From Halorussus sp. MSC15.2 (GTDB lineage Archaea; Halobacteriota; Halobacteria; Halobacteriales; Haladaptataceae): a DNA stretch of 64,000 nt. Position 1 is the first letter of the stretch. Every line of letters begins with the position of its first letter. Below, in pieces: positions 8,755-20,639 of the stretch. The stretch covers positions 248,001-312,000 of the forward strand of contig NZ_VSLZ01000002.1 in the NCBI RefSeq assembly GCF_010747475.1. The letters run 5' to 3'. The position numbers were made by a program, and so were the translations under genes. Under the pieces are notes generated by a model. It did not search any database. It had not been told where the DNA came from and saw nothing but the letters and a program-made list of their open reading frames with translations.

Positions 8755-11214
8755 CTACTGTTCGTCCGTGTCAGGGACCACGTCCACGCTGGCGACTTGG
8801 TCCGCACCTTCGAGTTCCATCACTTTCACGCCCATCGTGTTCCGGCCGACTTCCGAGATGTCGTCGGCCCGAATCCGCATAATCTGACCGGCCTGGCTCA
8901 TGATGATGAGGTCGTCGTCGGGCGCAACCGCCTTCACCGACGTGACCGACCCGTTGCGGTCGCCGGTCTTGATGTCCATCAGCCCGTAGCCGTTGCGCGA
9001 CTGTCGGCGGTACTCGGTGAGCGGCGTGCGCTTGCCGTATCCGCGCTCGGTGACGGTGAGCAAGTTCTCGTCGGTGTCGTCGGCCGCCGCGACCATACCG
9101 ACTACCTCGTCGTCGCCGCGGAGTTCGATGCCGTGGACCCCGCGGGCGTTGCGGCCCATCGCGCGGGCCTCGGACTCGTCGAACCGAATCGACATGCCGT
9201 TGGCGGTGGCGATGAGCAGGTCCTTCGTCCCGTCGGTCACCTTCACGTCTACGAGTTCGTCGCCGTCCTCCAGTTTCGCGGCGATGATGCCGGTCGAGAG
9301 GATGTTGTCGAACTCTTCGGTGTCGGTCCGCTTGACGTAGCCGTCGCGAGTGACCATGCTCAGACACTCGTCGTCCTCGAAGTCGTCGGTGTTGACGACC
9401 GCGGTAATCTCCTCGCCGTCGTCGAGGTCGAGGAGGTTTATCGCAGACTTGCCCCGGGCGGTGCGGGACATCTCCGGAATCTCGTACGCTTTCAGCCGGT
9501 AGACCTGCCCGTGGTTGGTGAAACAGAGCAGGTAGTCGTGGGTGTTTGCGCGGAACACCTTCGACACCCGGTCGCCCTCCTTGATGTCGCCGCCGATGAT
9601 GCCCTTGCCGCCGCGGTTCTGGGCGTCGAACTGCGAGACGGGCATCCGCTTGACGTAGTCCTGCTCGGTCACGACCACGACCACGTCCTCCTCGGCGATG
9701 AGGTCCTCGCGGGTCACCTCGTCGGTGTTCTCGATGAAGGAGGTCCGTCGGTCGTCGTCGTACTCCTCCTTGACTTCCAGTAGCTCCTCCTTGATGACCG
9801 AGAGGAGTTCGGACTCGGAGCCGAGGATGGTCTCAAGGCGCTCGATGCGGGCCTGCACGTCCTCGTACTCGTCCTCGATTTCGGCGGCCTCCATCGACGT
9901 GAGGCTACCGAGTTGCATCCGGACGATGTGGTCCACCTGCTCGTCCGAGAAGTCGTAGGCGGTCTGGAGGTCGGCCTTCGCCTCGTCGCGGTCCTCGGCG
10001 TCTTGGATGATATCGACCACGTCGTCGGCGTTCTCCAGCGCCGTGAGTCGGCCTTCGAGGATGTGGGCGCGGTCCTCGGCCTCGGCGAGTTCGTGCTGGC
10101 TCCGACGCCGGACGACGTCCTTGCGGTGGTCGAGGTAGTGCCGGAGCGTCTCCTTGAGCGACAGCACCTTGGGTTCGCCGTTCACCAGCGCGAGGTTGAT
10201 GACGCCGAACGTCTTCTCGAGGTACCCCTCGATGAGTTGGTTCTTGACGACCTCGGCCATCGCGTTCTGCTTCAGTTCGACCACGACGCGGATGCCGTCG
10301 CGGTCGGACTCGTCGCGGAGGTCCCGGATGCCCTCGATGCTCCCCTCGTTGACGGCGTCGGCTATCTTCTCGACCATCCGAGCCTTGTTGGTCTGGTAGG
10401 GGAGTTCCGTGATGACGATGCGGTCGCTCCCGTTCTCGCGCTCCTCGACCTCGAACTCCGCGCGGACGCGGATGCGGCCCCGGCCGGTCTTGTACGCGGC
10501 GTGGACCGCGTTCCTGCCGACGATGTTCGCGCCGGTCGGGAAGTCCGGACCCTTGACGTGTTCCATCAGGTCCTCGACGGTCGCGTCGGGGTTCTCGATG
10601 AGTTCCACCGTCGCGTCGATGACCTCGCCGAGGTTGTGGGGCGGGATGTTCGTACTCATCCCGACCGCGATACCCGACGACCCGTTCACCAGCAGGTTCG
10701 GGAACGCGGACGGCAGCACCTCCGGTTCCTGAAGTCGGTCGTCGTAGTTGGACTGCCAATCGACGGTGTCCATGTCGATGTCCGCCAGCAACTCCTCGGC
10801 GATGGGGGCCATTCGGGCCTCCGTGTACCGCATCGCCGCCGGCGGGTCGCCGTCCACGGACCCGAAGTTACCCTGCCCGTCCACCAGCGGGTACCGCATC
10901 GAGAACTCCTGTGCCATCCGCGCCAGCGCGTCGTAGATGGACTTGTCGCCGTGCGGGTGGAAGTCACCCATCGTGTCGCCCACGATGTTCGAGGACTTCC
11001 GGTGACTCGCGCCGCTGGTGATGCCCGACCGGTGCATCGCGTAGAGGATGCGCCGGTGGACGGGCTTCAACCCGTCTCGAACGTCGGGCAGGGCCCGTCC
11101 CGCGATGACCGACATCGCGTAGTCGATGTAACTCTGCTCCATCTCGTCTTCGACGCGCACGTTGCGTACGCGCTCTGCGACCTCGTTCGGGAGGTCGGAC
11201 GTGTCCGAACTCAT
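8755..11214 (-). CDS. gyrA: DNA gyrase subunit A
   Basis: An 819-residue breakage-reunion subunit of the type IIA topoisomerase that introduces negative supercoils. The active-site tyrosine is in [10 protein letters not shown] (Tyr about 130). The DNA gate motif [10 protein letters not shown] lies at about 86-95, and [20 protein letters not shown] follows. The C-terminal half carries beta-pinwheel repeats that wrap DNA. In this protein the residue aligned with E. coli GyrA Ser83 is Lys. The ATG at 11214 lies one base after the gyrB stop, so the genes are translationally coupled. A TTG at 11226 is in frame but would overlap gyrB. Confidence 0.97.
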   Translation of the reverse strand: MSSDTSDLPNEVAERVRNVRVEDEMEQSYIDYAMSVIAGRALPDVRDGLKPVHRRILYAMHRSGITSGASHRKSSNIVGDTMGDFHPHGDKSIYDALARMAQEFSMRYPLVDGQGNFGSVDGDPPAAMRYTEARMAPIAEELLADIDMDTVDWQSNYDDRLQEPEVLPSAFPNLLVNGSSGIAVGMSTNIPPHNLGEVIDATVELIENPDATVEDLMEHVKGPDFPTGANIVGRNAVHAAYKTGRGRIRVRAEFEVEERENGSDRIVITELPYQTNKARMVEKIADAVNEGSIEGIRDLRDESDRDGIRVVVELKQNAMAEVVKNQLIEGYLEKTFGVINLALVNGEPKVLSLKETLRHYLDHRKDVVRRRSQHELAEAEDRAHILEGRLTALENADDVVDIIQDAEDRDEAKADLQTAYDFSDEQVDHIVRMQLGSLTSMEAAEIEDEYEDVQARIERLETILGSESELLSVIKEELLEVKEEYDDDRRTSFIENTDEVTREDLIAEEDVVVVVTEQDYVKRMPVSQFDAQNRGGKGIIGGDIKEGDRVSKVFRANTHDYLLCFTNHGQVYRLKAYEIPEMSRTARGKSAINLLDLDDGEEITAVVNTDDFEDDECLSMVTRDGYVKRTDTEEFDNILSTGIIAAKLEDGDELVDVKVTDGTKDLLIATANGMSIRFDESEARAMGRNARGVHGIELRGDDEVVGMVAAADDTDENLLTVTERGYGKRTPLTEYRRQSRNGYGLMDIKTGDRNGSVTSVKAVAPDDDLIIMSQAGQIMRIRADDISEVGRNTMGVKVMELEGADQVASVDVVPDTDEQ

Positions 11215-11215
11215 A

Positions 11216-14162
<2,947 letters not shown>

Positions 14163-14186
14163 GCTCCTACCAATTCGTCGATACAC

Positions 14187-14194
14187 GGTAAATG
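14187..14194 (-). promoter_or_regulatory. TATA-box promoter of the MscS gene
   Basis: Minus-strand CATTTACC is centred about 28 bases before the ATG at 14162. The spacing fits a leaderless transcript and decides the start codon. Confidence 0.45.
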
Positions 14195-14382
14195 AGTTCG
14201 GGTCGAGCGACCGATTACGGTCGGCACGGCCGCGAGACGGCTGCTTCTGGCCGGTCCGGGAGTGCAATCTTGCGACCTCCGGTCGAACCTCCTGTCAATT
14301 CGTTTCGAGTCGACCGAGCGCCGCCGCGCACCGTCTGAAGAACGACGCGTCACCCGACGGAGTCGGAACGGAACGCCGCGAA

Positions 14383-15099
14383 CTACGCCGATTCGACGGT
14401 CGTCCCCACACCGCCCGTCGCGTTCTCGCCCGTCGTCGCCGTCTCGTTCGGGACGGAGACGCGGACCGACTCGACCGCGCTCACGCTCGCATTCCCGACC
14501 GTGATGTCCGGCGACGAGGCGTTCACCTGCGCGTCGCCCGTCACGGCGGCCGGAACCGAGAGCGACAGGCCGCTGGCGTTCCGGACCGTGAGGTTCCCGA
14601 TTACCGCACCGTCGAGCGTCTGATTTCTGATGCGGACGATTTGGGCCGACTGCCCCGTGATGTTCGGCCCGCGTGCGAAGGGAACGCCGAACTCCGACAG
14701 CAGGTCCCTGCTGCGTATCGTCGCGCTCCGGACGGTCACGTTCGAGAGTCGCGCGCGCTCGACGACGATTCGCCGGAGCGAGACGTTCCGGAACGTCAGG
14801 TTGCGACGTTGGTCCATCCGACGGACCGTCAGGTTCCGCACCACCACGTCGGTCGCCGTGACGTTCCGGAGCGTCACCGACTCGGCCGAGAGGTTCTGGA
14901 CCCCGACCGACGTGCCGTCCTCCTGCTCGCGTACCGATTCGTCTCCGTCGGTCCGCACGTCCACCGACTGGTCGAACGCTTCGCCGACCGGCGACCCGTC
15001 GTCTTGTGCGACCGAGGCCGTCGTCCCGACTGCCAGCGGCGCGACGACAGCGAGTGCGATTACGGCGACTGTGACCGCCGCGTGTTCGGTGTCGAACAT
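14383..15099 (-). CDS. Secreted protein with pentapeptide-like repeats and dense N-glycosylation sequons
   Basis: A 238-residue protein with an N-terminal hydrophobic signal (AAVTVAVIALAVVAPLAVG, about residues 6-24). The body has regularly spaced short strands such as LRNVTATDVVVRNLTVRR and IGNLTVRNAS, which suggests a stacked beta-helix related to pentapeptide repeats. I count 14 Asn-x-Ser/Thr sequons, a very high density, so the mature protein is probably heavily N-glycosylated outside the cell. No membrane anchor is seen at the C-terminus. It is alone, tail to head with the MscS gene. The function is unknown; a surface or adhesive role is a guess. Confidence 0.72.
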   Translation of the reverse strand: MFDTEHAAVTVAVIALAVVAPLAVGTTASVAQDDGSPVGEAFDQSVDVRTDGDESVREQEDGTSVGVQNLSAESVTLRNVTATDVVVRNLTVRRMDQRRNLTFRNVSLRRIVVERARLSNVTVRSATIRSRDLLSEFGVPFARGPNITGQSAQIVRIRNQTLDGAVIGNLTVRNASGLSLSVPAAVTGDAQVNASSPDITVGNASVSAVESVRVSVPNETATTGENATGGVGTTVESA

Positions 15100-15242
15100 C
15101 ACTGGCAACGCCACGCAGGCGTCCTTAAATCACCCGACCGTTCCGAGCGCGTCGCGCGCCGACCCGCCGGTAGCGCGACGTTCTTCCCGGACGACGCAGG
15201 CGCGACGCGAGGACGCTCCGCATTTCGTCTCGACGCCCGAAC

Positions 15243-15250
15243 GATTATAC
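15243..15250 (+). promoter_or_regulatory. TATA-box promoter of the ABC substrate-binding protein gene
   Basis: GATTATAC is centred about 32 bases before the ATG at 15279, leaving a leader of about 7 bases. There is no room for a thiamine-pyrophosphate riboswitch. Confidence 0.5.
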
Positions 15251-15278
15251 CCCAGACCGTCGTGACATCTGACGGAAA

Positions 15279-16379
15279 ATGGGGGAGACACGACGACAGT
15301 TCCTTCGAGCGACGGGTGCCAGCGCGGTCGGACTGACGGCAGCGGTCGGCACTACCGCGGCGCAGTCCGGGGGTGTCGGCCTGCTGCTGAACTGGAAGCC
15401 GAACGGGCTTCACGTTCCCTACTACGCCGCGAAGGCGAAGGGGTACTACGACGAACAGGGCGTCAAACTGAACGGCATCGAGAGCGGGCAGGGGTCGGAC
15501 TTCGCGGCCAAACAGGTAGGGCTGGGCAACACCGAGTTCGCTATCACGAGCGCCGACCAGATGCTGAACGTCAACACACGCGGTCTCTCGCCGCGGTCGG
15601 TCGGTGTCGTGATGCAGCGGAGTCCGGTCGTGGTGTTCACCACGCCGGACGCCTTCGGCGGTGAGTTGACCGGTGCGGACGAGTTGGCGGGCAAGACGGT
15701 CGGCACGGGACCCGGCATGGTCAAGATTCTCACGAAACTCCTGTTGGAGGAGAAGGGCGTCCTCTCGGAGGTGGAACTCGTGGACACCGGGTTCGACACG
15801 GTCCAGCAGTTGCTCGGCGGGAAGATAGACGCCGCGGGCGGCGTGTTCGCCGACGCGGTGGTCGCGCGCCAGAAGGCGGGGTCGGTCTCGTCGATTCCGG
15901 TGGCCGAGACCGTCCCCTCCTACGGCCACGTCGTCGGCGCGAACGCCGACTTCGCCGCCGGAAACCCCGAGACTGTCCGGGGATTCCTGAGGGCGACCGC
16001 CCGCGGCGCGGCGTGGGCGACGAACAACCCCGAGCGGGCGACCCGGTTGCTGGTCGAGGCGAACCCGGCCATCTCCGAGACCGCCGACACCCAGCGAGCC
16101 AAGTGGGTCGAGATGGCCAGTAACTACGTGCTCTCGGAGGCGGTCCGCCAGCACGCGTGGGGGTGGAGCGAGGCCCGTCCGTGGGAGACGACGTACCGCG
16201 CGCTCCGCGACGCCGACCTGCTCGGGGGCGAGACCGACCCGTCGTCGGTCTGGACCAACGAGTATCTCGACACCGACTACCGGTACGTCGGCGAGTACGC
16301 TCGGACCGTCTCGCCGCCCGAAGCGACCGCGTCGGGCGAAACCGCGTCCGGGACGACGACCACAGGCGGACGGAACTGA
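15279..16379 (+). CDS. ABC transporter substrate-binding protein, NMT1/ThiY-like (Tat-exported)
   Basis: A 366-residue binding protein. The Tat signal RRQFLRATGASAVG lies at residues 5-18, followed by a short Ala/Thr-rich segment. The mature protein starts with LLLNWKPNGLHVPYYAAKAKG, typical of the NMT1/THI5-like domain that binds thiamine pyrimidine precursors, and of related nitrate/taurine/sulfonate binders. The acidic/Thr-rich C-terminal tail is likely disordered. The next gene (permease) overlaps its stop by ATGA, so the two are coupled. The likely ligand is a hydroxymethylpyrimidine-type thiamine precursor, but riboflavin-like or sulfonate ligands are possible. Confidence 0.85.
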   Translation: MGETRRQFLRATGASAVGLTAAVGTTAAQSGGVGLLLNWKPNGLHVPYYAAKAKGYYDEQGVKLNGIESGQGSDFAAKQVGLGNTEFAITSADQMLNVNTRGLSPRSVGVVMQRSPVVVFTTPDAFGGELTGADELAGKTVGTGPGMVKILTKLLLEEKGVLSEVELVDTGFDTVQQLLGGKIDAAGGVFADAVVARQKAGSVSSIPVAETVPSYGHVVGANADFAAGNPETVRGFLRATARGAAWATNNPERATRLLVEANPAISETADTQRAKWVEMASNYVLSEAVRQHAWGWSEARPWETTYRALRDADLLGGETDPSSVWTNEYLDTDYRYVGEYARTVSPPEATASGETASGTTTTGGRN

Positions 16380-17278
16380 TGAGTAGTCCGAGACCGAGGG
16401 AGTCCGAAGAATCGGGGTCGAGCGCGGCGGGCGCGCGAGACAGCGAGTCGCCCGACTCCCGACCGCCCGCACCCCTATCAGGTGCGAGTCAGCGTCCCTC
16501 GGTTTCGACCGCACCGCGGGCGGTCGCGTCCCGCGCGTCCGGTGTCGTCCCGAGAGTCTGGCCGCCGGTCGCCGTGACGGTTCTCGGTCTGCTGGCGTGG
16601 TCCGTGGCCGCCCGGACCGCCGGGGTGCCGGACGTGATTCTCCCGGGTCCGAGCGACGTGGCCGCGGCGCTCGCGGAGAATTGGCTCGCGCTCGTCGAGG
16701 CCGCCGGAGTCACGGCGCTCACGGCGGGCCTCGGCGTCGTCGCCGGTGCGGTCGTCGGCGCGTCGCTGGCGGTGGCGATGGCGGCCTCCGAGACGACTCG
16801 CGCCGCGGTCCGGCCCTACGTAATCGCGCTCCGGGTCGTCCCGGTAATCGCGGTCGCGCCGCTGCTCTTCCGGTGGTTCGGCGACGGCGTGGGCGCGCGG
16901 GCCGCGCTGGCGGGCACGCTGGCGATTTTCCCGGTGACGATAGCGACCTATCAGGGAGTTACCGCGACGCCCGAGGAGTTCGTCGCTCTCGCGCGCTCGG
17001 TCGGCGCGTCGCCCGCCGCCCGGTACCTCCGGGTTCGACTCCCGGCCGCGGCCCCGCAGGCGTTCGCCGGACTGCGAATCGCGGCCGCCGCGGGGGTCGT
17101 CGGTGCCGTGGTCGCCGAGTTCCTGACGCTGAAGGCCGGTATCGGTTACCGAGTGTTCCGGGCCTCGACCAGACTCCAGACCGCCCGGATGGTCGCCGCG
17201 CTCGGCGTGCTGGCGCTGCTGGGCGTCGGGTTCTATCTGGTCCCGGCGCTGGTCGAGCGTCGGATGGACTGGGGGTAG
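16379..17278 (+). CDS. ABC transporter permease (SsuC/TauC/ThiX type)
   Basis: A 299-residue inner-membrane permease. After a disordered Ser/Pro-rich N-terminus of about 65 residues there are about six hydrophobic helices. The coupling loop that contacts the ATPase is EEFVALARSVGASPAARYLRVRLP, with the expected EAA-loop pattern. The gene starts inside the stop codon of the binding-protein gene. No ATPase gene follows on this strand; the only one nearby is on the opposite strand at 18536-19339. The long N-terminal tail is unusual for the family. Confidence 0.88.
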   Translation: MSSPRPRESEESGSSAAGARDSESPDSRPPAPLSGASQRPSVSTAPRAVASRASGVVPRVWPPVAVTVLGLLAWSVAARTAGVPDVILPGPSDVAAALAENWLALVEAAGVTALTAGLGVVAGAVVGASLAVAMAASETTRAAVRPYVIALRVVPVIAVAPLLFRWFGDGVGARAALAGTLAIFPVTIATYQGVTATPEEFVALARSVGASPAARYLRVRLPAAAPQAFAGLRIAAAAGVVGAVVAEFLTLKAGIGYRVFRASTRLQTARMVAALGVLALLGVGFYLVPALVERRMDWG

Positions 17279-17337
17279 CGACGACCGCCGCCGGAGAGGC
17301 AGAAAGACTACAGTTCTCACACCGAAACGCATTCGGC

Positions 17338-17742
17338 GTGAACTCCCGGCTCTCACCCCCGGAAGTCGCGTCGTTCGTCGGTTTGGGACTCCTCGCAGTC
17401 GGGTCGTACCTCCCGTGGGTCCGCACGAACGCGGCCGGTCCCGTACCGGCAGTCTACCTTCCGGGGATGAACACCGGACTGGACCTGTGGGGCCTCGTAA
17501 TCGTCCCCCTCGCCGTAGCGGCGGCGGTCGCACTGCTCTGGCGGCCGGGTCGGCGGGCGAGTAGGGTCGCCACCGCGGCGGCGGGCGGTGTCGCCTGCCT
17601 CCTCGCGCTCGTCGAACTCTCGTCGTACCCGCGCCTCGACGCGAGTCCGTTCGCGCCCGCAGTTGGCGTGTACGTCACGCTGGCGGGCGGCGTCGTCGCG
17701 CTCGCCGCGACCGGATGGTCGGCCATGGCGTTCGAGCCATGA
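17338..17742 (+). CDS. Uncharacterised four-helix membrane protein
   Basis: A 134-residue protein from a GTG start. Four hydrophobic segments are seen: FVGLGLLAVGSYLPWV, LDLWGLVIVPLAVAAAVALLW, TAAAGGVACLLALVEL and VGVYVTLAGGVVALAATGW. The first helix ends in YLPW, as in some small haloarchaeal membrane proteins. It lies 59 bases after the permease on the same strand and ends 6 bases from the end of the opposing permease. It may simply sit between the halves of the transporter; no functional motif is visible. Confidence 0.6.
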   Translation: MNSRLSPPEVASFVGLGLLAVGSYLPWVRTNAAGPVPAVYLPGMNTGLDLWGLVIVPLAVAAAVALLWRPGRRASRVATAAAGGVACLLALVELSSYPRLDASPFAPAVGVYVTLAGGVVALAATGWSAMAFEP

Positions 17743-17748
17743 GCGCCC

Positions 17749-18504
17749 TCACTTCCACGAGACCCGCCGCTCGACCGCTGCGACCGCGCCGTACACCGCC
17801 ATCCCCTCGACGAAGAGAACGACCACCGCCGCCAGCACCGCGTCGGTCTGGACGTTCTCCGCGCCCACGAGGACGAGATAGCCGAGACCCTCGTCGGTCA
17901 GAATCCACTCGGCGACCACCGCGCCGACCGCCGCGAGCGCGGCCGACTGCTTCAGGCCGGCGAACACCGCCGGAAGCGCGGCCGGAATCCGGACGAAGAG
18001 GAAGGTCCGGAGCGGTCCGGCGTCCACCGACCGGAGCAGGTCGAGGTACTCCTCGGGCGTCTCCCGGAGTCCCGCCATCGAACTCACGAACGTCGGGAAG
18101 AACGCTATTAGCGCGACGAACGAGAGCGCGGTCCCCGCGCCGGTGCCGAGGTAGACCAGCAGCAGCGGCGCGACCGCTATCTTCGGCAGGACGCGCGCCG
18201 TGACGAGGTAGGGGTAGAGCGCCCGGCGAAGGACCGTCGAGTGGACCGCCACCGCGGCCGCGCCGAACCCGGCGAGGACTCCGACCGCCCCGCCCGCGAG
18301 GACGGTCCGGAGGGTGACCGCGCCGTTTCGGAGGTAGAGACCCGGCCGCGCCGCGAGTCGGTCGGCGACCGCGGCGGGCGTCGGGAGCAGGTATGGCGGA
18401 ATCCCGAGCAGGACGACCGCCGCCCACCACGCGAGGACGCCGACCGCGAGCGCGCCGACCGGGAGCGAGAGTCCCGCGGCCGGAATCCGGTCGGCGTAGC
18501 TCAT
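17749..18504 (-). CDS. ABC transporter permease (SsuC/TauC/ThiX type), second copy
   Basis: A 251-residue permease with about six helices and the cytoplasmic coupling loop EEYLDLLRSVDAGPLRTFLFVRIP. A conserved late segment, FAGLKQSAALAAVGAVVAEW, aligns with FAGLRIAAAAGVVGAVVAEF in the permease at 16379-17278, so the two are homologous. It follows the ATPase gene by 31 bases on the same strand and probably forms an operon with it. Whether the two permeases form a heterodimer or serve separate ligands is not known. Confidence 0.88.
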   Translation of the reverse strand: MSYADRIPAAGLSLPVGALAVGVLAWWAAVVLLGIPPYLLPTPAAVADRLAARPGLYLRNGAVTLRTVLAGGAVGVLAGFGAAAVAVHSTVLRRALYPYLVTARVLPKIAVAPLLLVYLGTGAGTALSFVALIAFFPTFVSSMAGLRETPEEYLDLLRSVDAGPLRTFLFVRIPAALPAVFAGLKQSAALAAVGAVVAEWILTDEGLGYLVLVGAENVQTDAVLAAVVVLFVEGMAVYGAVAAVERRVSWK

Positions 18505-18535
18505 GGGTCGGCCGTCGGGATTCTCTGTCGTCGGG

Positions 18536-19339
18536 TCATCGCAGTTCGTACCCCTCGTGGAGCGCGGTTCGGACGCGCGCGACCTGCTCCTGAAACGCGG
18601 TCGTTCCGTACACCGACTCGTCGCGGGGTCTGGGCAGTTCCACGTCGAAGACGGCCGCGATTTCGCCCGGTTGGTCGCTCATCACGACGCACCTGTCGGC
18701 GAGGAACACCGCCTCGGGGACGCTGTGGGTGACGAACAGCACCGTCTTGTTCCGGTCGCGCCAGACGCGTCGCACCTCGACGCCCATCTCCTCGCGGGTG
18801 AGTTCGTCGAGTTCGCCGAACGGTTCGTCCATCAGCAGGACCGAGGCCCCGAGGTGGAGCGCCCGCGCGATGGCGACGCGCTGGCGCATCCCGCCCGAGA
18901 GTTCGGCGGGCCGCGACTCCTCGAACCCCGCGAGTCCGACAGTCTCCAGCAGGTCGCGGGCCGCCTCGCGGTCGGGCGGCTTCCCGGCCATCTCCCGGAG
19001 GAAGACGACGTTGTCGAGTGCCGACTTCCACGGCAGGAGGGCGTGGCGCTGGAAGACGAAGCCGAACTCCCCGCCTTGCCGGGCGGCGTCGGGCGAGTCG
19101 CCCCCGACCCGGACGGTGCCAGCAGTCGGGTCCTGTAGCCCGCCGACCGTCCGGAGAAGCGTGGTCTTTCCGCATCCGGAGGGACCGATGACCGTGACGA
19201 ACTCGCCCTCGTCAACCCGCAGGTTCACGCTCTCCAAGGCGCATACGCCCTCGAAATCCACCGTCACGCCGTCGAGGCGGATGGCGGTCGCTCGGTCGGT
19301 TCGGGTCGTCTCCTCCGCGCTCGTCTCGTCTCTCACCAT
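18536..19339 (-). CDS. ABC transporter ATP-binding protein (SsuB/TauB/ThiZ type)
   Basis: A 267-residue ATPase that powers import. Walker A is GPSGCGKTT (about residues 52-60), the Q-loop FQRHALLPW, the signature LSGGMRQR, Walker B VLLMDEPFGELD and the switch His in VTHSVPEA. It is most like the nitrate/sulfonate/taurine and thiamine-precursor importer ATPases. It is first in a minus-strand pair with the permease at 17749-18504. As the only ATPase in the cluster it probably also serves the permease and binding protein on the other strand. Confidence 0.93.
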   Translation of the reverse strand: MVRDETSAEETTRTDRATAIRLDGVTVDFEGVCALESVNLRVDEGEFVTVIGPSGCGKTTLLRTVGGLQDPTAGTVRVGGDSPDAARQGGEFGFVFQRHALLPWKSALDNVVFLREMAGKPPDREAARDLLETVGLAGFEESRPAELSGGMRQRVAIARALHLGASVLLMDEPFGELDELTREEMGVEVRRVWRDRNKTVLFVTHSVPEAVFLADRCVVMSDQPGEIAAVFDVELPRPRDESVYGTTAFQEQVARVRTALHEGYELR

Positions 19340-19526
19340 CGAGTTCGTGGAACGTAACGGTACGGAGCCATAGGTGGCTTACGCCCGTGAGCGCCGCTCG
19401 TCGTCCGCGTGGGCCGGGTTAGCGATTCGGGGAGAACTCGGTCGTCTTCGAGTCGTGGGCGTGTCGAGTGATTGGCAGTCGGTTCGTACGACAGCGTCCT
19501 GCCGAAGAGGTTGCCAGCAACAACAT

Positions 19527-19544
19527 CGGGGGGTTTGACCCCCG
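19527..19544 (-). terminator. Short GC-rich hairpin downstream of the 19601-20410 gene
   Basis: CGGGGG and CCCCCG form a 6-bp stem with a 6-base loop. On the minus strand it is followed by ATGTTGTTG, which is moderately T-rich. It could end the transcript of the membrane-protein gene. The rest of the 261-base gap (19340-19600) shows no gene or RNA that I recognise. Confidence 0.3.
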
Positions 19545-19600
19545 CGGAGGGTGATGCACGGCCTTCGACAGCCGCCCCGTTCCTCGCCTCTCCTCCGACT

Positions 19601-20410
19601 CTATTTCGACTCTTCGGGCGTGAACCAGCCAGCGACGCCGCTCGGGTTCTCTCGGTGTCGGGCGCGGAACGACGACCACTCGACGGTCAGTTTCCCGAGA
19701 ACGACGAGCGTGGCGATTCCGATATCGAAGAGGACTCTCGTGTCGAACAGTCCCGCCAGCGGCAACGTCAGTAGCGGTAACACGAACTCCGCAACCGGCG
19801 TCAGCAGAAACCAGAACACCATCCGACGGACCGGTATTTCGACCGTCATCGGTGCCGAGAGTTGCTCGTACCGCGCCTCACCGAGGAACTGCCGACGGGT
19901 GGAATCGAGTTGAGAGACGAGCAGTGCGAGCGCACTGAGGAGGATTTCGGGCGAGAGAACGGACGCGAATATGGAGGCGTACTCGTATATTGCCTCGGAG
20001 TTACTGTACGGGTTCTCGACGACGACTGGCGACGGGAGGACGACCATCAGTACGCTCAGACACAGCCAGAATCCGAGACCCCAGACGAGCAGTCCGGCGG
20101 CGTAGCTAACGTTTCGGTAGTAAATCGGCGGCAACCACTCGACCGGTCGCGTCGTTCCGGAGCGCGAGGACAGGAACGGCACGGACACCGTCATGGGGCT
20201 GACCGTCCGACTCTCGGGGTTCGGCTTTCGCTCCGCGAACAGCGTCAACCCGCCGTAGATGACGACCACCAAGCCGATTTCGAGCCAGTAGAGAAACAGG
20301 ACGTTCTGTACCCGCCAACCGAGGAACGCGATTCCGGCGAGCGGGACCAGATTGGAGGCGAGGAGCGGAAGAAACGTCTCGGTGGTCCGTGACTCTTTTC
20401 TGTCGTTCAT
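19601..20410 (-). CDS. Multi-helix membrane protein (DUF6498-like)
   Basis: A 269-residue integral membrane protein. It begins with a helix pair whose second part contains VLFLYWLEIGLVVVIYG, a motif of DUF6498 proteins, and has about six further hydrophobic segments. Short charged loops (ERKPNPESR; FRARHRENPSG) lie between and after them. The start at 20410 is about 30 bases from a TATA-like TTTAAGG at 20439-20446, so the message is leaderless or nearly so. Function is unknown. It is divergent from the exported cysteine-containing protein gene. Confidence 0.7.
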   Translation of the reverse strand: MNDRKESRTTETFLPLLASNLVPLAGIAFLGWRVQNVLFLYWLEIGLVVVIYGGLTLFAERKPNPESRTVSPMTVSVPFLSSRSGTTRPVEWLPPIYYRNVSYAAGLLVWGLGFWLCLSVLMVVLPSPVVVENPYSNSEAIYEYASIFASVLSPEILLSALALLVSQLDSTRRQFLGEARYEQLSAPMTVEIPVRRMVFWFLLTPVAEFVLPLLTLPLAGLFDTRVLFDIGIATLVVLGKLTVEWSSFRARHRENPSGVAGWFTPEESK

Positions 20411-20610
20411 CCTACCGGTGATGTTGTTCGAAGACGGCCTTAAATCAAGTGCAATACTGTCGCTCTACCGGCACGAGGCGACGGCTCGATACCGAGTATT
20501 TCTAGCCGGTTGGAAATCGCAAGCCGATACCGGCGGTCACTCTCGGGAGGATACGGCCGCATTCCGGGTAGCCGTTACCGTATCTATTCTGTCACTTTAA
20601 TATAGAAAGA

Positions 20611-20618
20611 ATTAAATA
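20611..20618 (+). promoter_or_regulatory. TATA-box promoter of the exported protein gene at 20640
   Basis: ATTAAATA is centred about 26 bases before the GTG start in a very AT-rich stretch (20596-20636). The transcript is probably leaderless, which supports the GTG start. Confidence 0.5.
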
Positions 20619-20639
20619 TTTTTCTTATTATTTAATCTT

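Noticed and set aside
15100-15278. Possible TPP riboswitch upstream of the ThiY-like gene
   Set aside because: The predicted leader is only about 7 bases, and no thi-box core (CUGAGA with its partner) is seen.
19340-19600. Possible tRNA or small RNA in the gap before the ABC ATPase operon
   Set aside because: Only one short GC-rich stem was found; there is no T-arm GGTTCRA, no cloverleaf and no box C/D signature.
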